Origin: Verrucomicrobiota bacterium
GTDB taxonomy: Bacteria > Verrucomicrobiota > Verrucomicrobiia > Verrucomicrobiales > DEV007
Direction of reading: 5' to 3'
Length of the DNA: 6,554 nucleotides
Assembly: GCA_020630835.1 (NCBI GenBank)
Contig: JAHDIL010000102.1
Span: 1 to 6,554 of the forward strand
A program made the translations under genes and the position numbers. Below, piece by piece: positions 6,372 to 6,554 of this stretch. The notes under the pieces are model-generated. The model saw only the letters and a program-made list of their open reading frames with translations, was not told the origin of the DNA and made no database searches. Every line of letters begins with the position of its first letter. Within the stretch, counting starts at the first letter, position 1.

Positions 6372-6376
6372 AGAAG
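6348..6376 (+). promoter_or_regulatory. Putative sigma70 promoter inside the tatA terminator
   Basis: TTGACA (6348-6353) is a perfect -35 box. Exactly 17 bp later TAGAAG (6371-6376) matches 4 of 6 bases of TATAAT. A start point near 6383 would place the ATG at 6393 about 10 nt downstream. The boxes fall in the loop and T-tract of the terminator, so the right stem arm would be the promoter spacer. The -10 box is imperfect and promoter consensus in this taxon is not established here. Confidence 0.4.
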
Positions 6377-6392
6377 AGCTGTTGCCAGTATC

Positions 6393-6554
6393 ATGGCAGC
6401 AGCTTTTTTATGTCTGAATATCACTGAAGCGGCTGACGCACCCACGATCACCGTTGCCTTTTACAATCTGAAGAACCATCTCCTCATGGACCGGAGAGTG
6501 AGTGGCGGCGGGACTAGACGGCTGCCGAAACCTCCTGAGGAACTCGAGGTAGTC
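6393..6554 (+). CDS. Exported endonuclease/exonuclease/phosphatase-family protein, 3' partial
   Basis: An open frame runs off the window end after 54 codons from ATG 6393. TITVAFYNLKNHLLMDRRV at residues 18-36 resembles the first strand of the endonuclease/exonuclease/phosphatase fold (pattern YNLxN, whose Asn normally helps bind the metal). The following KPPEELEVV fits the KPEAEK-like segment I recall from Verrucomicrobiota homologues. An exported metal-dependent phosphoesterase is likely; the substrate is unknown. The start is uncertain. From ATG 6393 the leader is only MAAAFLCLNITEAADA, without basic residues. The frame stays open upstream, and TTG at 6348 (or 6339) would add FFRRAVASI, giving a proper signal peptide with a basic n-region, hydrophobic core and an Ala-Asp-Ala cleavage site. 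The TTG lies in the tatA terminator loop, which conflicts with the promoter proposed there. The catalytic residues lie beyond the window. Confidence 0.62.
   Translation, partial: MAAAFLCLNITEAADAPTITVAFYNLKNHLLMDRRVSGGGTRRLPKPPEELEVV

Noticed and set aside
1..6554. Looked for CRISPR repeats, terminal inverted repeats, transposase or phage motifs, tRNA and rRNA.
   Set aside because: None was seen; the genes are intact apart from those cut by the window edges, and composition looks even throughout.

Overview
The window looks like chromosomal DNA of a member of the Planctomycetota-Verrucomicrobiota-Chlamydiota group. Marine Verrucomicrobiota of the Opitutae kind is my best guess. The main clue is a tandem PSCyt2/PSD1 (DUF1549/DUF1553) gene and DUF1501 gene, a pair expanded in Planctomycetota and Verrucomicrobiota. 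The last partial gene also resembles endonuclease/exonuclease/phosphatase proteins common in Opitutae. Base composition looks even, at roughly half GC by eye. None of the complete genes has an obvious Shine-Dalgarno sequence. The taxon is an inference from gene content and recall, not from a search.

Layout. (1) Positions 2-3863, plus strand: a two-gene unit. The first gene is the 3' part of a large PSCyt2/PSD1 protein whose start lies outside the window. It is followed after 22 nt by a complete DUF1501 gene with a twin-arginine (Tat) signal. (2) Positions 3864-4045: a convergent intergenic region with several hairpins but no classic U-tract terminator. (3) Positions 4046-5874, minus strand: a long-chain polyprenyl diphosphate synthase gene followed after 77 nt by an AIM24-family gene, probably co-transcribed. 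(4) Positions 5875-6060: a divergent intergenic region with two small palindromes. (5) Positions 6061-6315, plus strand: tatA, ending in a good intrinsic terminator. (6) From about 6348 or 6393 to the window end: the 5' end of an exported endonuclease/exonuclease/phosphatase-family gene. A sigma70-like promoter for it seems to be built into the tatA terminator.

How the parts may connect. The DUF1501 protein carries a Tat signal and the pore-forming Tat subunit TatA is encoded 2.2 kb away, so the window holds both a likely Tat substrate and part of its exporter; no tatC is present. The polyprenyl synthase probably supplies the side chain of a respiratory quinone, and AIM24 homologues in mitochondria act at the inner membrane, so the minus-strand pair may share a membrane or respiratory theme; this is inference only.

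I found no CRISPR array, insertion sequence, tRNA, rRNA, phage gene or clear defence system, and no strong evidence for a new biological system. The points most worth checking are the terminator-promoter overlap at 6330-6376, the 13-bp hairpin at 3964-4000, the matching 10-bp motif just after the stop codons of the first two genes, and the AIM24/polyprenyl synthase pairing.
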